DNA of 64,000 nt, taken from positions 600,001-664,000 of the forward strand of contig NZ_CP060404.1 of NCBI RefSeq assembly GCF_014295035.1, read 5' to 3'. This document shows positions 17,201-24,959 of this stretch, piece after piece; positions within the stretch are counted from its first letter, which is position 1, and the number at the start of each line of letters is the position of its first letter. The notes below the pieces were generated by a model. That model saw nothing but the letters and a program-made list of their open reading frames with translations. It had not been told where the DNA came from and did no database searches. This DNA is from Streptomyces buecherae (GTDB lineage: Bacteria > Actinomycetota > Actinomycetes > Streptomycetales > Streptomycetaceae). Both the position numbers and the translations under genes were made by a program.

Positions 17201-19138
17201 GGCGCTGAGCGTGGCGTCCTCGGCATCGGGCGTGACGCCGCCGGTGGGGGCTTCGTCGGGCGCGGCGGCACCGGGCAGGCCGAGCAGTTCGGCGAGGCGT
17301 TGCTCGGCGCCGAGTGCCTCGGCGGTGCGGCGCTCGGCGTCGTAGCGGGAGGCGGCGGCGCGCGCGGCGTCGGACGCCCGGGCGGCGGCGAGGTCGGCGC
17401 GGCTCAGTTCCGCGCTCGCCTCGCGGGCCTGCTCGGCGGCCGACGCGGCGCGGGCGCGGGCGCTCTCCCAGGCGGTGGCCGCGGCCTTCTCGGCGTCGCT
17501 GGCGGTGAGGGCGGCGCGGGCCGGGTCGGCGTCGGGGGCCGAGTCGTCGAGCCAGCCGGCCCGTACCGCCTCGGCGGTCTCCTGCTCGACCTCGGCCAGC
17601 CGCTGGCGCAGGTGCTCGGCCTCGCTGCGGGCGCGCTGGGCGGCGGTGGCGGCGTGGGTGGCGTCCCGGTGGGCGGCCTCGCCGGTCTCCTGGAGGGCGG
17701 CGGAGCGTTCCTCCTCCTCGGCGGCGAGGCGTTCGCCGCCCTCGGCGGCGGCGTGCAGGGCGCGTACGAGGTCGGTGGCGGCCTTGGCGCGGGCGGCGAG
17801 CGCCGGGGCGGCGTCCCGCTCGGCCTCGCGGATCGCGGCGGCCACCCGTTGCGAGCGGTCGGCCGCGGCGCGGTGGCGCAGCACGGTCTCGGCGGCCTGC
17901 CAGGCGGCGTGCAGGGTCCTGGCGTCGGCCAGCTCGCGGCGCTGGGCCGCGGCGCCCTTCTCCGCGGCGGACAGCGCCAACGAGGCGTTGCGGTAGGCGA
18001 GTTCGGCGGCGATGAGGGAGCTGCGGCCCCGCTCGCGTTCTGCCTCGGTGACGGCGTGGGCGGCGGCGGTGACCTGCTGGGCGAGGTCGGCGCCGCGCTC
18101 ACGCTCGGCGGCGCCGCGGGCGGTGAGCCGCTGGGCGAGGCCACGGGTGCGGCGTTCGGCCGCGCTGTGTACGTCGCGGGCACGGGCGCGGTCCTCGGCC
18201 GCCTCGCTGATCCGGGTGAGCAGGTCGAGCGAGCCGGCCGTGAAGTCGCGCTCGGCGGTGAGTTCGGCCCGTCGGCCCAGCTTGTGGGCGAAGCCGTGGA
18301 CGAGGTCGGCGAGGCCGTCGGTGTCCCGGGTGTCGGTGACGGCGCGCAGCAGCAGGTCGGTGAAGTCGGAGTCGTTCTTGACCGCGAACAGGCCGGCGGC
18401 CTCGCCCTCGTCGGCGTTCATCTCCCGCTGGTAGCGGAAGAGTTCGGGGTCGAGGCCCAGGTCGCCGAGGTGTTCGTTCCAGCGCTCGTGGATCTCCTCC
18501 CAGGCGACTTCGAGGTGCGGATAGTTCTTGCCGGCCTCGGTGAGGGCGTCGCGAAAGCCCTTCATGGTGCGGCGCCGGCCCCGGGCCCCGGAGGCGCCGG
18601 AGGTCTCGGGTCGTACGAGGCCCTCGACCAGGGGGCGTACGGCGGTGGACTCGGCGACCGGCAGCGAGTCAAGGCTGAGTCCGGGGCCGGGCCGGAAGGA
18701 GTACCACGCCTCGGCGAACTTGCGCGGGTCGTTGGAGACCTGGCGACCGCGCCACTCGCTGACCTTGCCGACGACCACCGTCTCGCCGGTGACCGTGTGC
18801 TGCCACTCCAGCGCCACGTGGCCGCAGTCGTCGGCGAGCAGAAACTTGCGCAGCACGCCGGAGCTGGCACCGCCCAGGGTGTTGCGGTGGCCGGGCAGCA
18901 TGACGGAGAAGATCAGCTTGAGCAGGACGGACTTGCCGCCGCCGTTCTCCAGGAACAGCACGCCGGCCGGCGCCGGGCGGCGGGGCGGGCCGACGGGCTC
19001 CTCCTGGAAGAACTCCGCCTGGGCGGGCGCGGGGCTGGGCACCGGCTCGCCGACTCCGCGCAGGTCGAGCACGGTGTCGGCGTAGCGCGCACCGGCTGGC
19101 CCGATGGAGTAGAGGCGGACCCGGGACAGCTCGTACAT
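14240..19138 (-). CDS. SMC-like condensin ATPase (MksB/JetC-like)
   Basis: A 1632-residue SMC-type ATPase. The N-terminal head has the Walker A motif ENGGGKSVLLK at residues 64-74. The middle is a very long Ala/Glu/Arg-rich coiled coil interrupted by a mixed-composition segment (approximately 600-790) that would be the hinge. The C-terminal head holds the ABC signature FSGGQ (near 1428-1432) and a Walker B strand TLFLDN (1462-1467). A Pro-rich tail of approximately 70 residues follows. Gene order after a kleisin-like and a MukE-like gene matches MukBEF/MksBEF/JetABC condensins. Unlike most SMC proteins, Asn follows the Walker B Asp where the catalytic Glu is expected. The role could be DNA loop extrusion, plasmid restriction or chromosome organisation. 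No JetD/MksG gene is adjacent. Confidence 0.75.
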   Translation of the reverse strand: MYELSRVRLYSIGPAGARYADTVLDLRGVGEPVPSPAPAQAEFFQEEPVGPPRRPAPAGVLFLENGGGKSVLLKLIFSVMLPGHRNTLGGASSGVLRKFLLADDCGHVALEWQHTVTGETVVVGKVSEWRGRQVSNDPRKFAEAWYSFRPGPGLSLDSLPVAESTAVRPLVEGLVRPETSGASGARGRRRTMKGFRDALTEAGKNYPHLEVAWEEIHERWNEHLGDLGLDPELFRYQREMNADEGEAAGLFAVKNDSDFTDLLLRAVTDTRDTDGLADLVHGFAHKLGRRAELTAERDFTAGSLDLLTRISEAAEDRARARDVHSAAERRTRGLAQRLTARGAAERERGADLAQQVTAAAHAVTEAERERGRSSLIAAELAYRNASLALSAAEKGAAAQRRELADARTLHAAWQAAETVLRHRAAADRSQRVAAAIREAERDAAPALAARAKAATDLVRALHAAAEGGERLAAEEEERSAALQETGEAAHRDATHAATAAQRARSEAEHLRQRLAEVEQETAEAVRAGWLDDSAPDADPARAALTASDAEKAAATAWESARARAASAAEQAREASAELSRADLAAARASDAARAAASRYDAERRTAEALGAEQRLAELLGLPGAAAPDEAPTGGVTPDAEDATLSAGELDRNADALRELLDESVAGAERQLFELRTAAADDARILGALGDGGLLPPGPDVLATVEYLGEHGIPALPGWRYLAQAVDPADHAAVLAARPELVDGVIITDPDTHARAREALASASLLPRSAVAVGTAAALLAPTPGPGARDGAVFLVPPNPAMHDELAADDERRALRSRAIARDEEIRALAARLAGDRALAARLSSWRTGCPPGQLAELAAAATEARQAAEAAEDALTAARTARAEADELAAEAARARDERQEEAQRARRAADALAGLAYRLRERATWQTRLRELAEEAAEAEERAAACVDRARAADEDRRAAQRAADDAHRTARALRAERAEIAGAPDDVTAVPTDAEQPDEPREGARAASLPALREAYRAASQLYEKVGVGADLRAEQARAESDESAALATLDRLTNKVRTRAAQLLEGTDGADGPSRQAAAARAESLVQMLESRTSAASEQLGRLRGEAERLAPADGEAHTDLPDDLVPADAEQAKELLRTATSELSARTDALESTRAAHAELLRAHRAADDAASGFEEAGALLRDLIRGAAAEEGEHPGGGSEEEAAEPYAGTLEQARQAAAEARRSLRGCATDLSAADATVREACDVLVRHANATRYEQVRTPARQQIRELPAAALPEHAAAWAEAFAPRLRVLTDELAQLERNRDSIVDRLRGLVDSCLATLRSAQRLSRLPEGLGEWSGQEFLRIRFDDPDQATLTERLGEVIDEATRSAVRKNSDLRRDGMSLLLRGVHAALLPRGVAVEILKPDAVLRAERVPVGQMGDVFSGGQLLTAAIALYCTMAALRSNDRGRDKHRHAGTLFLDNPIGRANATYLLELQRAVADALGVQLLYTTGLFDTTALAEFPLVIRLRNDADLRAGLKYISVEEHLRPGLPQTEAGAEQVHGEITATRMFRRPEPAPGEPTALDHPAPDPAPARPGAPAPDQGPDRDAAPDRDPAPEYPPAPARTPAAAESTTPPPTPPAAAADTP

Positions 19139-19317
19139 GGCGGACTCTCGTGGTGTGGTGGGCGAACGGGTGGCGGCGAGGGGTCGGGCGGGTGCGGCGT
19201 GGGCGTACGGGGCGGCCGGTGGCCTCCGGCGTACCGCCTCGGCCTGGGCCCGCTACGTACCGACTGGCGGACGGGGTGACCGCCGTGGGCGGGTCGGCCG
19301 GGGCGCCTGGTGTGGCG

Positions 19318-20274
19318 TCAGGACGGACCGTGCTGGTCGGCGAAGAACGGCAGGCCCGCGTCGGCGACCAGGTCGAGGTCGTCGCCCTCCGCGGGCGGCA
19401 GCAGCGTGGCGCTGCCGTCGCCCACCGGGACCACGCCCAGCTCCAGGAGTTCGGCCATCGCGGCGCTGCCGGCCATGTCGCGGACCTGGAGTTGGTAGCG
19501 GGCGGTGGTGCGGTACGCGCCGCCGGCGTCGTCGCCGGTGCGTTGGAGGAAACCGGAGTCGACGAGGAAGGCGACGGCCTTGCCGACGATGCCGGTGGTG
19601 GAACCGGCCAGGCGGCGCGCGTCCTTGGTGGCGCCGGTGGCGCTGCGCCGCGCGTACACCCGCCAGGCGGCCTCAAGGCCCGGGGCGTCCGTGGCCGGGT
19701 CGGTGTTCTCGCCCGACTCCGCGGCCCGCTCCTCCAGGCGGCGGCACGCCTGGCGCACGAAGCCGTCGACGCCGTTGACCGTGATGCGGCCGATGTAGCC
19801 GTCGTCGGCGAGGTCTTCGGGGCGGGGGAAGGCCATGGCGGCGACGGCGAGGTGGGCCAGGCCGTGCAGGAAGCGGTCAGCGGAGTCCGGGGCGGCGCGC
19901 TTGGCGTACTCGCCCATGCGGACCGCGAAGACCGAGTCGTCGGCGGCGGTCACGGCCATGCCGGCGCGCGTGGACACCTCCAGGACGACGAGGCCGAGCC
20001 CGGTGGCCACGGCGTCGGCTAGCCGGGCGAAGGCGGGGTCCTCGCGGTGCCGGCGCAGGAGTTCGGCGTACTCGGCGTCGCGGGCCGGCAGCAGTTTGGG
20101 CTGGAGGCCGAAGGCCACGAGGCGGGCCGCGTCGGCGGCGTCGGCCGGGGTGACGGAGCCGCCCGGCGTGCCGGAGCCGTGCGGGGGGCCGCCGCCGGCC
20201 GCGCCCCGGCCGTGCTCGTCCGTCCCGTACGAGCGCTCGGGCTGCGCGCCGTCGTCGGCGCGGTGATCGGTCAC
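19318..20274 (-). CDS. MukE/MksE/JetB-like protein
   Basis: A 318-residue protein with a disordered first 45 residues and then a helical domain. Winged-helix-like segments follow (GIVGKAVAFLVDSGFLQRTG; YRTTARYQLQVRDMAGSAAMAELLELGVVP). Size, secondary-structure pattern and position between the kleisin-like and SMC-like genes indicate the MukE/MksE/JetB subunit, which bridges kleisin and ATPase heads. The GTG start at 20274 has GAGGAG eight bases upstream and overlaps the stop codon of a possible 77-aa ORF in a GTGA arrangement. The assignment rests on architecture and gene order; sequence identity with known MukE proteins was not measured. Confidence 0.6.
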   Translation of the reverse strand: MTDHRADDGAQPERSYGTDEHGRGAAGGGPPHGSGTPGGSVTPADAADAARLVAFGLQPKLLPARDAEYAELLRRHREDPAFARLADAVATGLGLVVLEVSTRAGMAVTAADDSVFAVRMGEYAKRAAPDSADRFLHGLAHLAVAAMAFPRPEDLADDGYIGRITVNGVDGFVRQACRRLEERAAESGENTDPATDAPGLEAAWRVYARRSATGATKDARRLAGSTTGIVGKAVAFLVDSGFLQRTGDDAGGAYRTTARYQLQVRDMAGSAAMAELLELGVVPVGDGSATLLPPAEGDDLDLVADAGLPFFADQHGPS

Positions 20275-20504
20275 GGTCGCTGCTCCTCGGGGTGAAACGG
20301 TGCCGCCTCGCGGGCGGGTGCTGCGCGGTGCCGGGGCCGGTGGCCGCCTGCGGGGGAAACGGGGGTGCGGGCCGGGGTCCCGCCGGCGCGCGCGAGGGCG
20401 GCGTGGGGCGGCGGGCCGGTAGGCCGCCGGGGGTGGTGGGAGGTCGGGCCGGGCGGGGGCGGGGCGCTGGCGCGCGGGCTCCCCGGACGGGCGGGCGTGG
20501 GCAT
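20271..20504 (-). CDS. Possible 77-aa Pro-rich linker ORF
   Basis: A 77-residue Pro/Ala/Arg-rich frame filling the gap between the kleisin-like and MukE-like genes. Its ATG overlaps the kleisin stop (TGATG) and is preceded, seven bases upstream, by a perfect GGAGG inside the end of the kleisin gene. Its own stop overlaps the MukE-like GTG (GTGA). Third codon positions are mostly G or C. The protein has no fold signature. It may exist mainly to couple translation of the two condensin genes, or be a chance frame in GC-rich DNA; the double overlap and ribosome-binding site favour translation. Confidence 0.4.
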   Translation of the reverse strand: MPTPARPGSPRASAPPPPGPTSHHPRRPTGPPPHAALARAGGTPARTPVSPAGGHRPRHRAAPAREAAPFHPEEQRP

Positions 20505-22036
20505 CACGCCACCTCCGTGCGGTCGGCGGCCATGCCCACGGCGTCCAGCAGCGCGGTGCCGACGATGAGGTCGGCGCCGCCGAACTCCGGGTCGTCCAGC
20601 TCGGTCCCGTCGTCCACGGCGAACAGCAGCCGTGGCTCCCCCTGCCGGTAGGCCGTGCCGACCGGGGGGCTGGCCGCGTGCACCGCGAGCAGCGCGACCA
20701 GGTAGGGCAGGGCGGGGTCGCGGCGGCGGGCCTCGGCGAGCAGGCCGGACAGTCGGCGGGGCGCGTCGGGGGGCAGTTCGAGCAGCTCCATGGCCGAGGC
20801 GAGCTGCTCCTCGCTGAACCGGTTGTCGTCGGGGGTGGCGATCAGGTCGGGCTCGGGCATCTCGGCGCCCAGGTGCTCGCGCTCCACCGGTGGCGTCAGC
20901 AGCAGGTCCACCAGGTCACCGACGCGCACCGAGGTGGGCGTGCGCAGCCCGGTGCCGCGCGCGAAGAAGGCGTCGGTGACGCGGATGGCACGCTCCACGG
21001 GGAGCGGCAGCAGGGGCGCGACGAGTTGGCCGTAGAGATCGATGCCGGCGCGCGCGGCGGGCGGGGCGAACGCCTGCCGGTCCTGCTCGGCGCGGAACAT
21101 GGGACCGGCGTCCAGGAGTCGGGACTGCAACTGGGTGTGCCGCCGGATGCAGTCCTTGACGATGTCGACCAGCTCGGCGGCCTGCCGCTTGTGGTCGGGG
21201 CCGCGCTGGTCGACCGCCTCGTCGCGGGCCTTGCGGATGTTGGTGAGGATCGCGTTCTCGTGCCGGTACCGCTCGGCGATGTGGTCGAGCGCCTCGGCGA
21301 TCATGTCGGGCACGGCCCGCAGCCAGTCCACCGCGCGCACGTTGCGCCGGGTGGCCTCCAGCGTCTTGCGGAGCGTCTCCGCGTACTGCACGGTGCGGTA
21401 GCGGGCCTGCTCCGCGGCCAGTTGGGCGTCGGCGAGCCGGCCGCGGCTGATCAGCACCTCCAGCTTGACCTCGGCCGCGATCTGCGCGCTGGTGACGTCC
21501 GTGTCCAGCGCGCCGACCAGGACGTTGACCGCCTCGTCGGTGGTGCGCAGGTAGACGGTGCCGCCGGGGCCCGGGACCTCCTCGATGAGCTTGAAGTCGT
21601 AGTCCCGGCGCACGTAGCTGCCGTCGGGGTTGAACGTGCCGTACGCGGCCCGGAAGCCGCGGTCCACGCTGCCCACGTTGATCAGGCTCTCCAGGACCCA
21701 GCGGGCCACCCGCTCGTGCTCGGCGGCGGGCCGGCCGGGGGCCTGGGCGGCGACCCGGGGCAGCAGCCTGGCCACGATCTGCTCGTGGTCGGCGCCGGTG
21801 TCGAAGTCCATGGTGAGGGTGACCAGGTCGATCGCGGCGAGGGCCACCTCCGCCATCGCGTACCCGCTGTACTCCCCCGCCAGGTTGGCCTTGCGCACGT
21901 CCAGGTCGTGCAGCGGCGCCGTGCAGGCGAGCGCGCGCAGCCGCCGAGCCAGGCCCTCGTCGGCTGCCGGGCCCGGGGCTGGCCGGGGTGGGCCACTGAG
22001 CTGGGGCGTAGCGGCCCCCGGGGGTGGAGAAGTCAC
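20504..22036 (-). CDS. Kleisin-like condensin subunit (MksF/JetA-like)
   Basis: A 510-residue largely helical protein. After a disordered N-terminus it has a winged-helix-like region (approximately 30-200). A long helical bundle follows (approximately 215-345, including LEATRRNVRAVDWLRAVPDMIAEALDHIAERY and DIVKDCIRRHTQLQSRLLD), and then a C-terminal acidic winged-helix-like part. This order resembles MukF/MksF/JetA kleisins. The reading frame remains open for another 168 codons upstream, but those residues are Arg/Gly-rich antisense to pcp. The GTG at 22036 lies seven bases after a TACTCT -10 box and is the better start. It is the first gene of the condensin operon. Assignment rests on architecture and context, without a search. 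Confidence 0.6.
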   Translation of the reverse strand: MTSPPPGAATPQLSGPPRPAPGPAADEGLARRLRALACTAPLHDLDVRKANLAGEYSGYAMAEVALAAIDLVTLTMDFDTGADHEQIVARLLPRVAAQAPGRPAAEHERVARWVLESLINVGSVDRGFRAAYGTFNPDGSYVRRDYDFKLIEEVPGPGGTVYLRTTDEAVNVLVGALDTDVTSAQIAAEVKLEVLISRGRLADAQLAAEQARYRTVQYAETLRKTLEATRRNVRAVDWLRAVPDMIAEALDHIAERYRHENAILTNIRKARDEAVDQRGPDHKRQAAELVDIVKDCIRRHTQLQSRLLDAGPMFRAEQDRQAFAPPAARAGIDLYGQLVAPLLPLPVERAIRVTDAFFARGTGLRTPTSVRVGDLVDLLLTPPVEREHLGAEMPEPDLIATPDDNRFSEEQLASAMELLELPPDAPRRLSGLLAEARRRDPALPYLVALLAVHAASPPVGTAYRQGEPRLLFAVDDGTELDDPEFGGADLIVGTALLDAVGMAADRTEVA

Positions 22037-22043
22037 GTCGCAC

Positions 22044-22049
22044 AGAGTA
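22044..22049 (-). promoter_or_regulatory. -10 box of leaderless condensin operon
   Basis: TACTCT on the minus strand, seven bases before the GTG at 22036. This would make the kleisin transcript leaderless, and it fixes that start. A -35 at normal spacing is not obvious. Confidence 0.45.
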
Positions 22050-22092
22050 GGCGGTCGCACTGACAACGGACGAAACGGCGCCAAGGGGCCGG

Positions 22093-22884
22093 TCAGTGTG
22101 TGGCACCGCCCACAGCGCGCAGCTCCGGCGTGCCGGCGGCGGCCGTGGCGGCGATGGCGCGCAGGGCCACGGCGCTGTCGGCGACCGCGAGGACGGGGGC
22201 GCCGCCGTCCGGCACCTGCTCGGGCGCGTACGGGACGTGTACGAAGCCGCCGCGCAGGGCGGGGCGTTCGGTGGCGATGAGGTGCATGAGCCCGTAGAAG
22301 ACGTGGTTGCAGACGAAGGTTCCGGCCGTCTGCGACACGCTGGCCGGGACCCCGGCGGAGCGGGCCGCGGCCACGCACGCCTTGATCGGCAGCGCGGCGA
22401 AGTAGGCGGCGGGGCCGCCCGGAACGACGGGTTCGTCGATCGGCTGCGCGCCCGCGTTGTCGGGTATGCGCGCATCGTCCACGTTGATCGCCACGCGTTC
22501 GACGGTCACGTCCGGGCGTCCGCCCGCCTGCCCGACGCACAGCACGATGTCGGGCTCAGCGGCGGCGACGGCCTCGCGCAGCGCGTCGAGCGCGGCGCCG
22601 AAGACGCAGGGCAGCTCGGCCGTGCTCCACTCCACGCCGGGCAGCGGCTGCGCGGCGGCCTGTCGCACCGCCGACCACGAGGGGTTGACCGCGTCGCCGC
22701 CGAAGGGTTCGAACCCGGTCAGCAGGACGCGTCGCGGCCGGGTCTGACCCGCCCCGGCCGCCGGCCTCCCCGCGCCGCCCGGGTCCGTACCGGCGCCGCC
22801 GCCGGCGGTCACGGTGTCACCGCCGGTACGGGTCGGGGTCGAGGTGACCGGGACGGGCTGCGGCTCCGGCGGGAGAGCGGACAT
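22093..22884 (-). CDS. pcp: Pyroglutamyl-peptidase I
   Basis: A 263-residue cysteine peptidase of family C15, which removes N-terminal 5-oxoproline (pyroglutamate) from peptides. The catalytic triad is visible: Glu129 in GRPDVTVERVAIN, Cys192 in AGTFVCNHVFYG and His216 in GFVHVPYAPEQ. The core is normal in size, but there is an extra disordered Pro/Gly/Thr-rich N-terminus of about 50 residues, so a start further downstream is possible. It follows DUF969-DUF979 on the same strand after 106 bases. This fits one operon for import and use of 5-oxoproline and pyroglutamyl peptides, with the pxpABC genes divergent nearby. Confidence 0.92.
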   Translation of the reverse strand: MSALPPEPQPVPVTSTPTRTGGDTVTAGGGAGTDPGGAGRPAAGAGQTRPRRVLLTGFEPFGGDAVNPSWSAVRQAAAQPLPGVEWSTAELPCVFGAALDALREAVAAAEPDIVLCVGQAGGRPDVTVERVAINVDDARIPDNAGAQPIDEPVVPGGPAAYFAALPIKACVAAARSAGVPASVSQTAGTFVCNHVFYGLMHLIATERPALRGGFVHVPYAPEQVPDGGAPVLAVADSAVALRAIAATAAAGTPELRAVGGATH

Positions 22885-22990
22885 AGGTGGTGCCTCATTC
22901 GTCAGTGGTGGCGCGGTGGGAGGTCAGCGGTGCCTGGCGCGGCGGGGTGGTGCGCTGAGCGCGCGCCGGGGCGGTCGGGGCGGCGGGGCG

Positions 22991-23959
22991 TCAGAAGGCC
23001 ACCGCGGACATGATCACGATGTTGCAGCCGAGGAGCACGACGGCGGTGGGCAGTTGGGCCTTGATCGGTCCGTACTGGTCCTTCAGCTCAAGGAGCGCGG
23101 CGGGCACGATGTTGAAGTTGGCGGCCATCGGCGTGACCAGGGTGCCGCAGAAGCCCGCCAGCATGCCGATGGCGAGGACCGCCGCGGCGTTGCCGTCGGC
23201 CTGTTCCACCAGGACCGGCCAGCCGACCGCCGCGGTCATCACGGGGAAAGCGGCGAACGCGTTGCCCATGATCACGGTGAAGAGGAACATGCCGGCGCAG
23301 TACACGGTCACGGCCAGGTAGAGGGAGTCCTCCGGCAGCACCTTGGTGGTGAGTTCGCCGACCTCCTCGCCCACGCCCGAGACGGAGAAGATGGTGCCGA
23401 GGGTGGCGAGCATCTGGGGCAGCAGCATGGCCCAGCCCATCGCCTCCAGCATCGAGCGCCCGGCGTGCACGGGGGTGGCGATCCGCTTCTCGCGCAGCAT
23501 CACCATGCCCACGGCCAGCGCGACGACGGCGCCGATGCCCAGGCCCAGGATGGTCTCGCTGCCCTTCTGCAGCACCGGCTCGCCGCCGATGGACAGTTCC
23601 TTCACGCCGACCGCGCACGCCATGGCGACCAGCGGAATGGTGAGCGCGGGTACGAAGAGCCGGTTGCCCAGGCGCGCGGCGCTGGCCGTGCGCTCCGCGC
23701 CGGTGGTGGTGCGTACGGTGCCGCGCCCGGTGAAGCCGAAGCCCGCGAGGACGGCCATCGCCAGCACGGCGACGCCCAGCGGCTCGGCCGGGGCGCGGTC
23801 GTCCACGACCCAGGAGCTGTAGACGAAGCCCGCGCCGATCAGGCCCCAGAACGCCGCGGTGCCCACCCGCTTGGGGTTGCTGCGGTCGGTGATCATCTGG
23901 GCGGCCATCACCAGGAAGATGGCGCCGACGAGCCAGTAGAACCACTCTGCCTTGATCAC
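22991..23959 (-). CDS. DUF979 membrane protein, candidate 5-oxoproline transporter
   Basis: A 322-residue polytopic membrane protein of the DUF979 family, with about nine or ten hydrophobic helices. Its GTG start overlaps the stop of the DUF969 gene (GTGA), so the two are coupled and probably form one transporter. Genes of these families commonly sit beside pxpABC and pcp, which is the basis for proposing a role in 5-oxoproline or pyroglutamyl-peptide transport; direct proof is not known to me. Conserved Gly/Pro-containing loops (GNAFAAFPVMTAAVG, CGTLVTPMAANFN) resemble those of secondary carriers. Confidence 0.8.
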   Translation of the reverse strand: MIKAEWFYWLVGAIFLVMAAQMITDRSNPKRVGTAAFWGLIGAGFVYSSWVVDDRAPAEPLGVAVLAMAVLAGFGFTGRGTVRTTTGAERTASAARLGNRLFVPALTIPLVAMACAVGVKELSIGGEPVLQKGSETILGLGIGAVVALAVGMVMLREKRIATPVHAGRSMLEAMGWAMLLPQMLATLGTIFSVSGVGEEVGELTTKVLPEDSLYLAVTVYCAGMFLFTVIMGNAFAAFPVMTAAVGWPVLVEQADGNAAAVLAIGMLAGFCGTLVTPMAANFNIVPAALLELKDQYGPIKAQLPTAVVLLGCNIVIMSAVAF

Positions 23960-24666
23960 TTCGCGGCCTCCTTGGCGGTCGGCTGGATGGCGTTGGCGGC
24001 CAGCAGTTCACGTTCCAACTGGCGGTCCAGGCGCAGCAGTCGCCACCCGTGCACGACGAAGGCGCAGATCGCGGTGGGGATCGCCCACAGGGCCAGGTGC
24101 AGGGGTTCCAGGTGGGTGTCGTAGGTGGTGTTCACGAAGCCGGTGATCAGCAGGATGGAGCCGACGGCGAGGAAGACGTCCTCGCCGAAGAACAGGCCCA
24201 CGTTGTCGGCGCTCGCGGAGAACGAGCGCACCTTCTCGCGGGCCTTGTCGGTCAGCGGCCCGTGGGCGCGTTCGGCGGCGCCCTCGGCCATCGGCGCCAC
24301 CAGCGGGCGCACCGTCTGCGCGGGTCCGCAGACGCTGACGAGGCCGAGCGCGGCGGTGACCTGGCGCAGCAGGAGGTACAGGGCGAGGAAGCGCCCGGTG
24401 GTGAGCTTGGTGAACCGGGCGATCAGGGTGCGGGCCTGTTCCTGGAGGCCGTAGCGCTCCAGGAGGCCGATGACGGGCAGCGTGATGGCGAAGATCGTCA
24501 CCGCTCGGCTGGAGGCGAAGCCGTCGCCGAAGGCCGCGAGGACTTCGCGCGGCGACAGGCCGCCGAGCAGGCCGGTCACGATGCCGGCCACTCCTACGAC
24601 CAGGAGGGGGTTGCGCCTGGTGGCGAATCCGATCACCACCACGAGGACGCCCAGGAGAACGAGCAT
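23956..24666 (-). CDS. DUF969 membrane protein, transporter partner
   Basis: A 236-residue DUF969 membrane protein with about five or six hydrophobic helices. It includes the conserved SVCGPAQTVRPLVAPM and SASADNVGLFFGEDVF segments. The ATG at 24666 was selected because the frame upstream is Arg/Gly-rich noise crossing the promoter. It is the first gene of the DUF969-DUF979-pcp operon. A copy of the GntR palindrome lies 60 bases upstream of the start, in the promoter region, so the operon should be controlled by the neighbouring regulator. Confidence 0.8.
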   Translation of the reverse strand: MLVLLGVLVVVIGFATRRNPLLVVGVAGIVTGLLGGLSPREVLAAFGDGFASSRAVTIFAITLPVIGLLERYGLQEQARTLIARFTKLTTGRFLALYLLLRQVTAALGLVSVCGPAQTVRPLVAPMAEGAAERAHGPLTDKAREKVRSFSASADNVGLFFGEDVFLAVGSILLITGFVNTTYDTHLEPLHLALWAIPTAICAFVVHGWRLLRLDRQLERELLAANAIQPTAKEAAK

Positions 24667-24725
24667 GCGTCCGCCTTCCGCGTGGGACCCCACGGGGCGT
24701 GAGGAGAGTGAACGGGAGGTTAGGC

Positions 24726-24747
24726 GATTGTTCAACGATCCGACAAG
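24726..24747. promoter_or_regulatory. GntR operator, DUF969-DUF979-pcp promoter
   Basis: Contains the near-perfect palindrome GATTGTTCAACGATC (24726-24740) followed by CGACAAG. Its reverse complement matches the second copy at 25824-25845 at all but a few positions. Located 60 bases before the DUF969 start, where a repressor would block transcription. Confidence 0.7.
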
Positions 24748-24959
24748 GGGTCGAGAGGCAGACGTCACGGCGGACGGGCGCCGCCACCGCGCGTTCGCCC
24801 CGCCGCCTCGACCCCACACGGCGACTCCAGGCCCCCCGCCGCCACGCCTGGGCACCGCCACCCCACGCCGCCGTTGACGGCCGGCCGCGCGCCCGCGCCG
24901 GCGGCCACGCGGCGGCAGGAACGGCCGAGTTGCCCGGCCCAGCCCCAGGTCAGCGCGGG

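Noticed and set aside
15293..19279. A 1328-codon open frame on the plus strand opposite the SMC-like gene
   Set aside because: It is Gly/Ala/Arg-rich throughout, lacks any fold signature, and is the mirror of a gene with clear motifs. Long antisense frames are expected in DNA with this codon bias.
14240..22036. Calling the condensin set a complete Wadjet defence system
   Set aside because: The TOPRIM nuclease JetD/MksG, essential for plasmid cleavage, is absent, and family membership rests on architecture only.
22037..22540. An N-terminal extension of the kleisin-like protein
   Set aside because: The additional 168 codons are Arg/Gly-rich, antisense to pcp, and cross a -10 box that fits the GTG at 22036.
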